NCBI RefSeq assembly: GCF_003255815.1
Contig: NC_037682.1
Coordinates: 18,208,386 to 18,272,385 of the forward strand
DNA: 64,000 bases
Source of the DNA: Theropithecus gelada
Lineage: Eukaryota; Chordata; Mammalia; Primates; Cercopithecidae
Direction: 5' to 3'
The stretch's first letter is position 1. Every line of letters starts with the position of its first letter. Below are positions 1 through 11,519 of this stretch, piece after piece. Under the pieces are notes generated by a model, which was not told the DNA's origin, ran no database searches, and was given only the letters and a program-made list of their open reading frames with translations. A program made the position numbers and the translations under genes.

Positions 1-236
1 GCATGATCTCGGCTCACCACAACCTCCGCCTCCCAGGCTCAAGTAATTCTCTGGTTTCAGCCTCCTAAGTAGCTGGAACTATAGGCACAGGCCACTACTC
101 CCTGGCTAATTTTTGTAGTAGAGATGGGATTTCACCATGTTGGCCAGGCTGGTCTTGAGCTCCTTACCTCAAATGATCCACCCACCTCAGCCTCCCAAAG
201 TGCTGGGATTACAGGTGTGAGCCACCACATCCAGCC
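1..236 (-). mobile_element. Alu, cut by window start
   Basis: Reverse Alu lacking its poly(T) end because of the window edge; ends ccaccacatccagcc. Confidence 0.93.
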
Positions 237-375
237 TCTCTGTCTTTCTCTCTCTCTCTGTCTCTCTCTGGCCTAGTTCTTGGTGTCTTGGTGATTAAGA
301 CAATAAGATTCTTTTGTTTTGTTTAGAAAGACGATAAAGGGAACAGAAGAGAAAATTCAAAAGTGAATATAACAA

Positions 376-676
376 TTTTTTTTTTTTTTTTTTTTGAGAC
401 GGAGTCTCGCTCTGTTGCCCAGGCTGGAGTGCAGGGGCGCGATCTCGGCTCACTGCAAGCTCCGCCTCCCAGGTTCATGCCATTCTCCTGCCTCAGCCTC
501 CAGAGTAGCTGGGACTACAGGCACCCGCCACCACGCCCGGCTAATTTTTTGTGTTTTTAGTAGAGACGGGGTTTCACCGTGTTAGCCAGGATGGTCTCGA
601 TCTCCTGACCTCATGATCCGCCCGCCTTGGCCTCCCAAAGTGCTGGGATTACAGACGTGAGCCACCGCACCCGGCC
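376..676 (-). mobile_element. Alu (Y-like)
   Basis: Poly(T) then gagacggagtctcgctctg, ending ccgcacccggcc. Full length. Confidence 0.95.
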
Positions 677-945
677 TGTTTTTTTGTTTTTGGGATGGAG
701 TCTCGCTGTGTTGCAGTGCGATCTCGGCTCACTGCAACCTCCGCCTCCCAGGTTAACGTGATTCTCATGCCTCAGTCCCCCGATTACCGGCACCCACCAC
801 CATGCCCGGCTAATTTTTGTATTTTTGGTAGAGACGGGGTTTCACCATGTTGGCCAGGCTGGTTTCGAATGACCTCAGGTGATCTGCCGCCTCGACTTCC
901 CAAAGTGCTGGGATTACAGGTGTGAGCCACCATGCCCACGCAGCC
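677..945 (-). mobile_element. Alu, internally shortened
   Basis: Abuts the previous Alu; missing part of the cccaggctggag segment. Confidence 0.9.
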
Positions 946-2133
946 ACAAATGAGTGTTTTCGGACACATTTATCAGTTGGTTTGGAGGCCATAGGATTTT
1001 CCTGGGTTGAAGTGCTGGACAGACAAACTTCAGCAGAGCTGGATGGGCCTGGGTCCTGCGTGGCTCTAAGTGGCTGAGAGGTGTCTGGGATCGGGAAGCC
1101 ACAGATCCATTTCTCTGACTTCACTTCAATGCCCAGAATCTGTCTCTGGCCCCTGCAAGACTGGCTGACCTGGCAATGGCCAATGCTTTGACATCCTTCC
1201 CTCCACTCTGGCAGTCAAGGGCTAGAGACGGGCTGGGGATGGATGCTTCCAAAGTGTGATCTCTAGTGAGAAATCCGGACTTCTCCTTGTCACAGGGCTT
1301 CCTCCCGTGGGGGTCAGCAGGCAGGTGGCAGTCTCTTATTGAAAGGCATCTGGGGCTCAGGATGGTGAGCACATTACCCAGGGTCACAGCTAGAAAGAGG
1401 CACAGCAGCTCCCCCAGGGCCACAGGCTCAGCTTCTCCAAAGGAGGCCTGCCCCTCTGAAACCCCTGACCCCAGTCCTTTCTCAAGTCGTTCTTTCCAGG
1501 GCGGCCTTAGCTTCCTCATGAGTTCCTGGGGTATTTTCTCCACTGAATCCTAAGCCCTGGCTGGGCGATGTTCCAGTGACTTCACAGGGCCTCTCCTCCC
1601 TTCCTCCGCCACCAGCAGCTCCACCATGAACAGCTGAGTTCCACTACTGTCTGTCCAGCCTCTCCACTGTGGCAAGTTCTGTCACCCCCACCCCACCCTC
1701 GGCAGGCCTGGAATGTCCTTCGCCTTTTGCCATCTCAGTCGATTGAAACCTAGCCTGTTGATAAGGCCTTCTCCTCCCTGCAACCTTCCTGACCTGTCCA
1801 TCCTGAAGGCCCTGGGTGTTGGTGTGTCTTTGGAGCCCTTAGCCTTGTCCCTTGGATACACAGGCCTCTTTCCCTGCCAGGTGTGGGCTGCTAGAAAAAA
1901 CAAGCTTTTGCCTCTACTCTTAATAAAAGCCTGTCCAAATCAATTTCATGTCTCCCCCTCCCCTTCTCTTGTCTCAGGTGCACAAATTGGGGTAAAATCC
2001 CTGTGCGTTCTGCACTGTCCTTTTGGTCCCTGCAAGGCTGTTTAATTTTTGTGTTGATTTACGTATTTCCTTACCTGTCCCCTATCCCATCTCCCTGTCT
2101 CCTTCTTCAGGGAAACCTGAATTTTGTGATGAT
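946..2133. other. Unique intergenic sequence
   Basis: Between Alus. No coding potential recognised. It ends in the pyrimidine-rich tail of the next Alu. Confidence 0.5.
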
Positions 2134-2493
2134 CGCTCTTTTTCTTTCCTTTTCCTTTTCCTTCCTTCTTTTCTTTTCTTTTCTTTTCTTTCTTTTCTCT
2201 TTTTCTTTCCTTTCTCAGATTCTAGCTCTGTCACCCAGGCTGGAGAGCAGTGGCGCAATCTCGGCTCACTGCAACCTCCGCCTCCCAGGTTCAAGCGATT
2301 CTGCTGCCTCAGCCTCCTGAGTAGCTGGGACTACAGGCACCTGCCACCATGCCCGGCTAATTTTTGTATTTTTAGTAGAGACAGGGTTTCACCATGTTGG
2401 CAAGGCTGGTCTTGAACTCCTGACCTCAAGTGATCCGCCGGTCTCAGCCTCCGAAAGTGCTGGGATTACAGGTGTGAGCCACCAAGCCTGGCC
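2134..2493 (-). mobile_element. Alu with long (CTTTT)n tail
   Basis: The degenerate pyrimidine tail spans 2134-2217; body from gattctagctctgtcaccc to accaagcctggcc. Confidence 0.92.
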
Positions 2494-2501
2494 TCTTTCT
2501 T

Positions 2502-2632
2502 TCTTTTTTTAAAATTAGAGATGGGGTCTCTCTGTGTTGCCCAGGCTGGTCTCAAGCTCCTGGGCTCACATGATCCTCTCGCCCCAGTCTCCCAAGAAGC
2601 TAGGACCACAGGCGCACACCATCACGCCTGAC
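2502..2632 (-). mobile_element. Alu monomer (FAM/FLAM-like)
   Basis: A single arm: gagatggggtctctctgtgttgccc to catcacgcctgac. Confidence 0.75.
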
Positions 2633-2846
2633 TCTTGCTTTTATTTTTTTGATAAAGCTTTTTCTGACATACATATGCATACCTAGACAATATTCCATTT
2701 GAGTTAAAAAAAAAAAAGCTGTTTTAAGGTTTTACATTATTTAGTGATTTTAACAATTGTTTTCCTGTAGGTTCTGCATAATTATTACCAAGTTTACTTC
2801 TAGATATTTTATATTTTTGTGGAGATATATATGTATATATATATAT

Positions 2847-3132
2847 TTTTTTCTTTTTCTTTTTTGTTTTTTGCGACAGAGTCTCGCTCCGTTGTCCATG
2901 CTGGAGTATAGTACAATCTCCGCTGACCACAACCTCAGCCTTCTGGGCTCAAGTGATCCCTCCACTTCAGCCTCCCAAGTAGCTGGGACCACAGGCACTT
3001 GCTTGGCTTTTTTTTTTTTTTTTTTTGGCATTTTTTGTAGAGATGGGGTTTTGCCATGTTGCCCAGGCTAGTCTTGAACTCCTGGCCTCCCAAAGTGCTA
3101 GGAATACAGGCTTGGGCTACCATGCCCAGCCT
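2847..3132 (-). mobile_element. Alu (J-like, diverged)
   Basis: gcgacagagtctcgctccgt; long internal T run at 3007-3026. Confidence 0.9.
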
Positions 3133-3257
3133 AGACTCTTTTATGTGGGTAATCATATCATCTCCTAATAACAAAAGTATTAGAAAGAGGGAAGGAACAT
3201 TGTTATTTGTAAAGATGTGGCTTGGCTTGGTTTTGAACTTCATGAGAAGGGTAAGGA

Positions 3258-3609
3258 CAGCTGTCCTTTGGCATCCTGGCGGGGATTGAGGGGAGTTGGT
3301 TCCAAGACCCCCTAAGAATCCAAAATCCACAGATGCTCAGTCCCTGATATAAAACGGTGTGGTATTAAATATCTGCATATTTAGCCTACCACATCCTCCC
3401 ATATACTTTAAATCATCTCTAGATTGCTGAAAACAATGTAAATGCTATGTTAATCGTTGTTACACGGTATTGTTTCGGGAATAATGACAAGAAAAAAGTC
3501 GTATATGTTTAGTACAGACTCAACCATCTATTTTTTCCCCAAAATATTTTCCATCTGAGATTGGTTGAATCCATGGATGTGGAACCCAGGGATACAGAGG
3601 GCCGCCTGT
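3258..3609 (-). mobile_element. MER2 DNA transposon (Tigger-type, non-autonomous)
   Basis: Recognised from gttggttccaagaccccc, aaatcatctctagattg, gggaataatgacaag and gagggccgcctg. Ends are imperfect inverted repeats (cagctgtcctttggcatcc / ggatacagagggccgcctg), and a TA follows the right end. No transposase frame. Confidence 0.8.
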
Positions 3610-3611
3610 AT

Positions 3612-4320
3612 CCATCTCCTGGGACTGACTTTTTCCACTCAATACCATGGTGCAAAGATTCCTTCATGATATTGGTGAACCCGTGGGTCACCTACTTGCA
3701 CTGCTGAATGATCTCTACCCTGCGAATGTGTCTACTGTAATTTATCCATTCTCTTATCAATGGGCCCTGTGGTTATTTCAGGATTTTTTTGCTATTAGGG
3801 ACAATGCAGCTGTGAATATTTTTGTCCCTGTCTCTTGGCACACATGCCAGAGAACTTATCTTGATTTGTTGCCTGGGGGGATGTGTGGGTGACAGCCTCT
3901 GTACCTCCACTTCATGAGATAAGGCCAGATTGCTCTCCCTGGGGGGCTATTTGGAGCTGCACCCTGACTAGCCACATGCAGGAGGGTCTGCTGCTCCCCT
4001 CCTTGCCAGCTCTGGCTGAAGGACAGTTCCCTTCTGCCCTTCAGATGGTGTAAATAGCATCTCATTGTGGTCTGAATTTGCATCGCCCTCATCAGCAGTG
4101 AGGTTGAGCCTCCCTTAGATGGTATTTGAACAAATTCGTTTCCTCTGCCCTAACATGCCTGCGCTCCGTGTGTGTTATCTATTTTTTATATTGGATTGCT
4201 TGATTTTCTTCTTCCTTGATTTGCAAGAGTTCCTTATGTATTTTTGAGGCTGTCCCCCGCTGCACTCCGCAGACATCTCCAGTTGTGGCTTGCTTTTCAC
4301 TTTCTCTAAGGTGTCTCCGC
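3612..4320 (-). mobile_element. L1M 3' fragment, antisense
   Basis: Diverged match to the reverse complement of L1 ORF2 end: aattatccattctct-type phrases, gctattagggacaatgc, gaatttgcatcgccctcatc, gagttccttatgtatttttgagg. No open frame. Confidence 0.6.
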
Positions 4321-4589
4321 TTCTCTCTTCCCCCCCACACCTGTGCCAGGGAGGCCACTTAGCATTCCTAGTGTGGGGGGAGGTCGTGTGCCTCTCAGAA
4401 CCCTGTTTAAACTGACCCCACTGTTTCTCTTGTCCCTGGCGCCTTAAGGGACCCCTTTCCTCTTCCTTCTCAGGCCCCCTCCCATTTTTGGCGAACACAA
4501 CTTAGTTTGGGGAGCTCCTATTGGGTTGGGGGAGAGCATCCCGGGGCAACTCGGGCCTCACTGCAATGGTGCCCTCCCACCTCGGTTAT

Positions 4590-4900
4590 TTATCACTTCC
4601 GGCTGCCCACCTGGGGGGCTGGGCCTCCTCTCCGCTCCACTGGGCCGCAGCCGGGCAGCTCCGGGCGCTCCCCTGGGGGCGGGCGGCGCGGGGGAGGGGC
4701 CCTCGGGGGGCGGGGCCGGGGGCCGGGCCTGCGGCGGGGGCTGGGGTTGGGGGGACGGAAGCTGCCGGAGCAGATAAGGGCCGAGGTCGGCCCTGCGGTG
4801 AGACAGTGCGGGACACCGCCTCCGCCCCTGGTGTCCCCAGAGCGCCCCCGCACCCTGGAGTTCCCCCTCCTGCTACCCAGGCTGGGCATCCCGGGAGGAG
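4590..4900 (+). promoter_or_regulatory. CpG-island-like block, unassigned
   Basis: The densest run of CpG dinucleotides in the upstream intergenic region, with Sp1-type boxes (gggggcgggcgg, ggggcggggccggg), a near-perfect GABPA/ETS promoter motif acttccgg (4595-4602), a GATA motif agataagg (4772-4779) and donor-like sequence gcggtgagac near 4796. It is 21 kb upstream of the SPI1 start. It could be the promoter of an unannotated non-coding transcript or a distal enhancer. I recognise no protein in any frame. Confidence 0.5.
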
Positions 4901-5330
4901 ACCCCAGGGAGCAATGGGGGATGAGGCTCCAGCCTGCTCACTCCGCCTCAGTGACGAGAGGCAGCGGGGCTCCACGCCTCAGTTATCTCAGCTGGAAAAT
5001 GGGGGTAGGAGCTCGGTTTTCCCCACAGGGCTGTTGGGGATGCACCAACTGCAGGCTTGTGAAGGTCTCTGTGGGTTGGGCGAGTTTTGAACAGAGGGTC
5101 CCCTGAACGTCGCATCGCATCATTCATCCCTATTGTATAGATGGCAAAGTGGGGCGTTTCACCCAAAGCCCCAGAGCCAGCATGCAAAAAGCAAGTGGGA
5201 GGGGGCTGGAACGCTTTCCACCGCCGCACCCTAGGGACAGATCTAGGTTCCGTGGAGCCTGAAGCTTAAAACCATTTGGGAGGCACTCTTTAAGGAAAAG
5301 ATTACAAAGTCACAAATACAAAATTGCTGA

Positions 5331-5655
5331 GGCTGGGCGCAGTGGCTCACGCCTGTAATCCCAGCACTTTGGGAAGCCAAGGCGGGCGGATCACTTGACA
5401 TCAGGAGTTCGAGACCAGCCTGGCCAATATGGTGAAACCCTGTCTCTACTAAAATACAAACATTAGCTGGGCGTGATGGCGGGTGCCTGTAATCCCAGCT
5501 ACTCCGGAGACTGAGGCAGGAGAATCGCTTGAACCCAGGAGGCAGAGGTTGCAGTGAGCCGAGACGATTGCGCCACTACACTCCAGTCTGAGTGACAGAG
5601 CAAAACTCTGTCTCAAAACAAGAAACAGAAAACAAAAACAAAACAAAACAAAACA
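5331..5655 (+). mobile_element. Alu (S-like)
   Basis: ggctgggcgcagtggctcac with an (aaaac)n tail. Confidence 0.94.
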
Positions 5656-5998
5656 GCCGTTCGCGGTGGCTCACACCTGTAATCCCAACACTTTGGGAGG
5701 CCAAAGTGGGTGGATCACCTGAGGTCAGGAGTTCAAGACCAGCCTGGCCAACGTGGTGAAACCCTGTCTGTACTAAAAATACGAAAAATACAATGAAATA
5801 AAAAAAAATTAGCTGGGCATGGTGGAGTCCTCCTGTAGTCCCAGCTACTCGGGAGGCTGAGGCAGCAAAATCACTTGAAATCGGGAGGCGGGAGGTTGCA
5901 GTGAGCCAAGATCGCGTCACTGCATTCCAACCTGGGCAACAGAGTGAGACTTCATCTAAAAAAAAAACAAAAAAAAAAAAAACCACCAAAAAACAAAA
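5656..5998 (+). mobile_element. Alu
   Basis: gccgttcgcggtggctcac; directly follows the tail of the previous Alu. Confidence 0.93.
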
Positions 5999-6404
5999 AT
6001 AAAATTGCCAAGGCCCCTTCCAGGGCCTCGGAAGGAGCTGAGCCAATGAGGAAGCTCGAGTGCAACTTTCTTAGCGTCCCAGCCCCACCATGCAGGTGCC
6101 CTGGAAGGGGTTATACCCCTCTCCCAAGAAAGTCAGACACCAACAAGGTTAGAGGGCAGGGTGACCCAAGGCAACATGGCAGGGAGGTGCCGCTGCAGCT
6201 GGTCCCCAACTCTTTGAATGCCCAGGCAGCAGTCCCTCAGCCCAACCAAGAGCAAGGGCAGTTGGGTATTTGGGGAATGCAGCCTCAACCAGGCAGGGTC
6301 AAGCCCTCCAGTCCCATCCAGTCATGGTTCAACTTGCCACCCAGGGCCCGACCCTGCGGGATAGGAAGGTACAGAACTCCTAGGAGAAAAGGAAGGAGGA
6401 GATC

Positions 6405-6535
6405 TCGGGTATACGTAAGTGCATGGGACTTGGAGTTAGACAAGATTAGGGTTCAATCCCCTGCAAGGCTGTGTTGGGTTTCCTCGTCTGTGAAATGGGA
6501 GTAATAATCATACCTACCGGACCAAGCCGGTGCGT
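6405..6535 (+). mobile_element. MIR fragment
   Basis: gggacttggagttagacaag and tcctcgtctgtgaaatggga with aatcatacctaccgg. Confidence 0.5.
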
Positions 6536-6575
6536 GAAGGAGGGCTGGGCTCATGGCTGTTAGAAACACATTTCC

Positions 6576-6716
6576 GCCGGGCGCGGTGGCTCACGCCTGT
6601 AATCCCAGCTCTCAGGGAGGCAGAGGCGGGAGGATAGTTTGAGCCCAGGAGTTCAAGACCTCCCTGGGTAATATAGCGAGACCCCATTCTCCACAAAAAG
6701 AAAAAAAAAAAAAAAA
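6576..6716 (+). mobile_element. Alu left-arm element with perfect duplication
   Basis: Only the left arm plus poly(A), yet flanked by identical agaaacacatttcc at 6562-6575 and 6717-6730. Confidence 0.9.
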
Positions 6717-7261
6717 AGAAACACATTTCCCTCCTGTGAGATCTCCAGGCCAAGAGACGCATTTTCTCCCATTTTCATGTTGTCACCCAGCGGGTGGTCT
6801 CTCCATTGCAGAGCTGAGATTTAAATGTGGGAATGTCTGGTGCAGATGCACTCAGTTCTCACCACCAGGAATGATGCCTCTTTGGGCCTGTCTCCCAGGG
6901 AGTTAAATCTCACTGTTACGTGTTCGTGCCCAGGACTGAGAGCCAAGGGGAGCCTGGCTCGTTCCCTTTCTGGATTTTACCATTTCTCTGCTCCTATGGG
7001 AACCAGAGGCTGGAATTTTTTCAACTCTTATATCCTCCAGCCTGGACCAGGAGAAGCAGGACAACTGAAGATAGGGACAGGGGTAGGAGAGCTGGGAAGA
7101 GGTGGTGGCGATGCGCCTGGAGGCAGCAGTGAGAATCTAAAAGGCTTGAAGTCTTTTTCCAAAGAGATGCTGCTTTGCCTCAGGGTTTGCCTGGGCTTTC
7201 CACTGGATGGGCACACGGGAAAACTGAGTTCTCATCGCAGCGCTGCCCCTTTTTTTTTTAC

Positions 7262-7584
7262 TTTTTTTTTTTTTTTTTTTGAGATGGAGTCTTGCTCTGT
7301 CACCCTGTCACCCAGGCTGGAATGCAATAGCACGATATCGGCTAACTGCAACCTCTGCCTCCTGGGTTCAAGCTATTCTTGTGCCTCAGCCTCCTGCCTC
7401 AACCTCTTGAGTAGCTGGGATTACAGGCACTTGCCACCATGCCTGGCTAATTTTTTTAATTTTTAGTAGAGATGGGGTATCACCATGTTGGCCAGGGTGG
7501 TCTCGAACTCCTGACCTCAGGTGATCCACTTGCCTTGGCCTCCCAAAGTGCTGGGATTACAGGTGTGAGCCATTGCGCCCGGCC
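7262..7584 (-). mobile_element. Alu
   Basis: Poly(T), gagatggagtcttgctctg; includes a small duplicated cctcagcctcctg segment. Confidence 0.94.
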
Positions 7585-8141
7585 AGCCATGCCCCTTTCT
7601 AGCCAGCTGAGCTTGCACCTGTCAGTCCACCCCGATCCTCCGTTTCCTTATCTGTGAAATGGGGATGAGAACACCTGCAGCGTCAAGGATTACAAGATGC
7701 TGTGTATGTGGAGTGCCTGGTGAATACCTCTAGTTATTAAGGCAGTCTTGGGGCGGGGGCGGGGATGTCATGTAAGGGGCATGAAGTGTGAGCAGAAGTG
7801 GGGAGTCCTCCCAGGGTAGGAGTGGAGGCCTCTAAGGCTTCTGTCCCAGAGAGGGAGCCCCTTGAGGGTGGGGCTGGGAGCCTCAGCGGCAGCACTCCCC
7901 CGGGTCAGGAAGGGCCAGAGGGAGGCCAGGGAGGGGCCCTGGGGGTTCTCAGAGAAGAGTAGGGAGCTGGAGTGTTCACCCCAACTCAGGCAGGCGAGAG
8001 GGAGGCGACAAGAGGGTGGCCACAGTATGTTGCCGGCCAAACAATTACTCCAAGGCCCCACTCCACAGCCTCATTTGTTCCTCATTGCAAACTTCTGAGC
8101 TAGGCGTTTCTCCATTTGTTTATTTACTTATTTTGGTTTTG

Positions 8142-8436
8142 TTTTTGTTTTTTTTGAGACGGAGTCTCACTCTGTCACCCAGGTTGGAGTGCAATGGCAT
8201 GGACTCGGCTCAGAGCAACCTCCGCCTCCCGGGTTCAAGCTATTCTCCTGCCTCAGCCTCTCAAGTAGCTGAGACTACAGGCGCGTGCCACCACACCCTG
8301 GCTAATTTTTGTATTTTTAGTAGAGACGAGGTTTCACCATGTTGGCCAGGCTGGTCTCGAATTCCTGACCCCGTGATCCGCCTGCCTTGGCCTCCCAAAG
8401 TGCTGGGATTATAGGCGTGATCCACCGCGCCCAGCC
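8142..8436 (-). mobile_element. Alu
   Basis: gagacggagtctcactctg to ccgcgcccagcc. Confidence 0.94.
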
Positions 8437-8739
8437 TTTTTTTTTTCTGAGAGGGAATCTCACTCTGTCTCCCAGGCTGGGGTGCAGTGGCACAATCTCG
8501 GCTCACTGCAACGTCCGCCTCCCAGATTCAAACAATTCTCCTGCCTCACCCTCCCGAATAGCTGAGTAGCTGGGATTATAGGCATGCGGCACCGCACCTG
8601 GCTAATTTTTGTATTTTTAGCAGAGACAGGGGTTTCACCATGTTGAGCAGGCTGGTCTCGAACTCCTCGCCTCAGGGGATCCACCTGCCTCGGCCTCCCA
8701 AAGTGCTGGGATTACAGGTGTGAGCCACTGTGCCCAGCC
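8437..8739 (-). mobile_element. Alu
   Basis: Abuts the previous one; gagagggaatctcactctg to ctgtgcccagcc. Confidence 0.94.
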
Positions 8740-10139
8740 TGAAATTCCTTATTTTATCTTTAAAAAATCATATAAGTTTGCATCCTTATCTTTAATGTGT
8801 GGGGATTTCCCTCCCCTTTCTTAAAAACATCTTCCCCTCTCAGTATTCTACCTGAGTGGATGTTCCAAGAAGATACACCCGGGTTATGTCCCAAGGCTGT
8901 GGACATCTCATGCCCCACGGTGACCTCTAGGCCCTTCAAGCCCCAGGCCCCAGGCCACCTGGTCTGGCTGGGGAGAAGTTCAGGGATGGTTGAGGTTGAT
9001 GGTTGAGGGCCTGCCAGCTGTCACGGCCTGGGGCTGGCCCCATCTCTGCTCTGAACTCTGCTGCCTCTCCCTCTCGTCTTGGCTCCCAGACGTTTGTCCA
9101 TGCAGCTCCAACTGTCCCACTAGGAGTTCTCAGGACACCTCACCCCACCCTTTGTCCACTGAGGGTCCTTGTTTCAGAGGGGGCACTGCCTGTCTTCTGT
9201 CTTCATCCTTCTCTGCTGGGCAGCCTGACTACATGACCCAGGGCTTTCTGTGCCAATTAAGAGGAAACTGAGGCCAAGTGGAGAGGTGCCAGCCCGGGGA
9301 GCGCAGTGAGGAGGGCTGTTGGGTGTCCAGGGGCGGGTGTCTCTGAGTAGATGGGGGTACCTAGGCCTGAAGAGAGATCTGGGCACTGGCCAGGGAGGCA
9401 GGAGGAAGGAGGGAAGGCCGCGGGGCACCCGGGGGCTGCTGCCTGGCAGGTCCCCGTGCCCAGGCAAGGGAAGTTTCTTATTTCTCCTGCTCCGACTTCC
9501 CCCTTTGATTTATTATAGCCATGAAATGCTCTGCTCTCTTCTCTTTTCCTTGCTGTCCCCGGGGCTGGAGGAGCACGGGCCTCCCCGGGAGCGGGCCTCG
9601 GCCTCCCTGGACTCCCGTCTCCTTCCGAGGCCTGGGCCTGGGGAACCAGAAGCAAGAGGTGAGTGAGGGCCGGCAGGGTGGGAGGAGGAGGGCCCAAGCC
9701 TCCCCAAGGCAAGGTGGGGCAGGACCCCCAGGGACCAGCACGGTCCTTGTTGAGAGGGGCTGGGGCCCGGCGGAGGGTGTGGCAGGTGTGGACCTGGCAG
9801 CAGGCGGCTCCCAGGGGTCTGGGGGGATGGCGGGCTCTGGGCCAACGGCCTCAGTGAGGACTGCCAGGGTGTGAAGGTTGGGCACAGAGTTCCTGGACAC
9901 CAAACACTAGGTCAGAGAAATGGTTCTCTGTGACCCCTGACCCCACATTCTGATTTAAGGGTGGCCAAAGTAGGCCTGGCCCTGGCTGGCCTGGGGATTG
10001 GGCTGAGAGCCCAGAAGAAGGCTGAGGCCCGAGGCCTGGGGGACTCCGGGCTCCTCCAGGCCGCGGCTGGACATTCCCCTGAGGCCTGGCCCAGGCTGGT
10101 GAGGGCCGGAGGCTGTGTCCGGCTCCTCGGCAGGCCTGG

Positions 10140-10310
10140 TGGCCGGAGCGTTTCTCCTGGCCGCTGTGCGGTGCCTGTGGTAATGGGCTGTTGGCGTTTT
10201 GCAATGGGCCGGGGGTGGGGAGGCAGCGCACACATGCTTCCTGTGGTGACTGGGCGCTTCCTGTTTTCTCAGGCGCCGGCCTTGCTGCTGCCGATGTGGA
10301 AACAGGGGCA
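10140..10310 (+). promoter_or_regulatory. Candidate SPI1 upstream regulatory element (URE)
   Basis: About 15.5 kb upstream of the SPI1 start. Within 110 bases there are three RUNX cores (TGCGGT 10167-10172, TGTGGT 10176-10181, TGTGGT 10242-10247), a C/EBP-like TTTTGCAAT (10197-10205) and two ETS cores on the reverse strand (ttcctg at 10238-10243 and 10259-10264). The second ETS core overlaps or abuts a RUNX core (cttcctgtggt). The known PU.1 URE (-17 kb in human, -14 kb in mouse) is described as having three RUNX1 sites plus PU.1 and C/EBP sites, so content and distance fit. Functional identity is inference. Confidence 0.8.
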
Positions 10311-11519
10311 GCTGCAGCCCGGGCGGCTCCAGGCTGGGCGCCCCGACCCTGCCCAGAGGGGCCTACGTGGGCCCAGCACCCCCAGGCCCCAGACCCGGGC
10401 AGTGGTGGCCTGAGTTTCCCCCACAGCAGGCCACCATCCCTCCCTTCCCTAACAGCTTCCGCCAAGAGGAAGGGGCCAAGCAGGTGGTCCCGGAGGTCAG
10501 AAGTCCAGGGGTGAGAGCGCTAGGTAGGGAGTCAGGGCACGTGGCTCTGCTCTCAGCTCTGCACTTGCCAGGTGCTACCGCCATCTCTCCCTCTCTAGGC
10601 CCACCTTCCTCTTTCCTGCAGTACCTCAGCATCCATGGTCTAAAACCCCTCGCCTATTCCCACCCCGGTTCTGACATTCGTTGGGCTTTGCATCCCAAGA
10701 GCCAAAGCTTTGGGGACAGCACGAGGCTGGGGCTTTGGAGGTAGAACTTGGTGTAGATCTTGGCAGAGAGGGGAACAGGCAAGGCCAGTGGGGGTTCCAC
10801 ACTGGAGCAAAGCTTGGAGTTGGGAGGAGCAGGCCCACGTTTGGCAGACAGGGTGCTGATGGAATCAGGGGCGGCAGAGGCCACACTGATCTGGGAGGAA
10901 TAGGCTTTTAGGAGGCTTTATTCCTGCAAACCTTGGGAAAGGGCCTGACACCGCCTAGCACGCTTCCTCACAAAGACGACGCGGTGATTTGCAGGGTGGG
11001 GCAGGGCCAGCCCTTCCCAGCTGCCGAGGAGGTGGGTGCTGGTGTGGGGTGACGTGGGCGCCTCAGCAAAGACCCATGCTTCTCCCACTTGCCAGCCTGC
11101 CTGGGGTCGGGCCTTCGGTGCCCGAACTGCCCTTTCTCCGAATCTGTCGTGTTTTGGTTTTAAGCTGATATTGCAAGAAGGGGAGGGGAGATGACTTTGC
11201 TTCTGGTCGAGTTTGCTGACAGCATCTGACCTCGGGAGGAAGAGGCTCTTTTCGAGAAGGCCGAGCCCTGTGCCCCCTGGGAGTGGCCAATTCACTGGCT
11301 GGGCTCAACCATCCCTTTGGTCCAGGAGGTTCAAGACGCCGGCTCCACAAGAAGCTCCCCTAAAACCCAAGTCCCGCCCATCACATCACAGTCCCAGCCA
11401 AAGAGGCCTTGGAGAACTCAAGACCCCTTGGCTCAGCCTGCGGGGCCGTCAGGGCAGCCTGGCCCTCACTGTCCTGTTGCCTGCCTTGGTGTTTTGGGCC
11501 AGCTTGAGTGCTGAGTTGG

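Noticed and set aside
4507..5106. 199-codon plus-strand frame over the CpG island, with overlapping frames on both strands
   Set aside because: Low-complexity Gly/Pro/Arg from GC-rich DNA; stops are rare by composition and no family is recognisable.
9257..10465. Overlapping 150-204-codon frames around the candidate URE
   Set aside because: Frames exist on both strands at once in GC-rich DNA and cover the RUNX/ETS cluster; no protein recognised.
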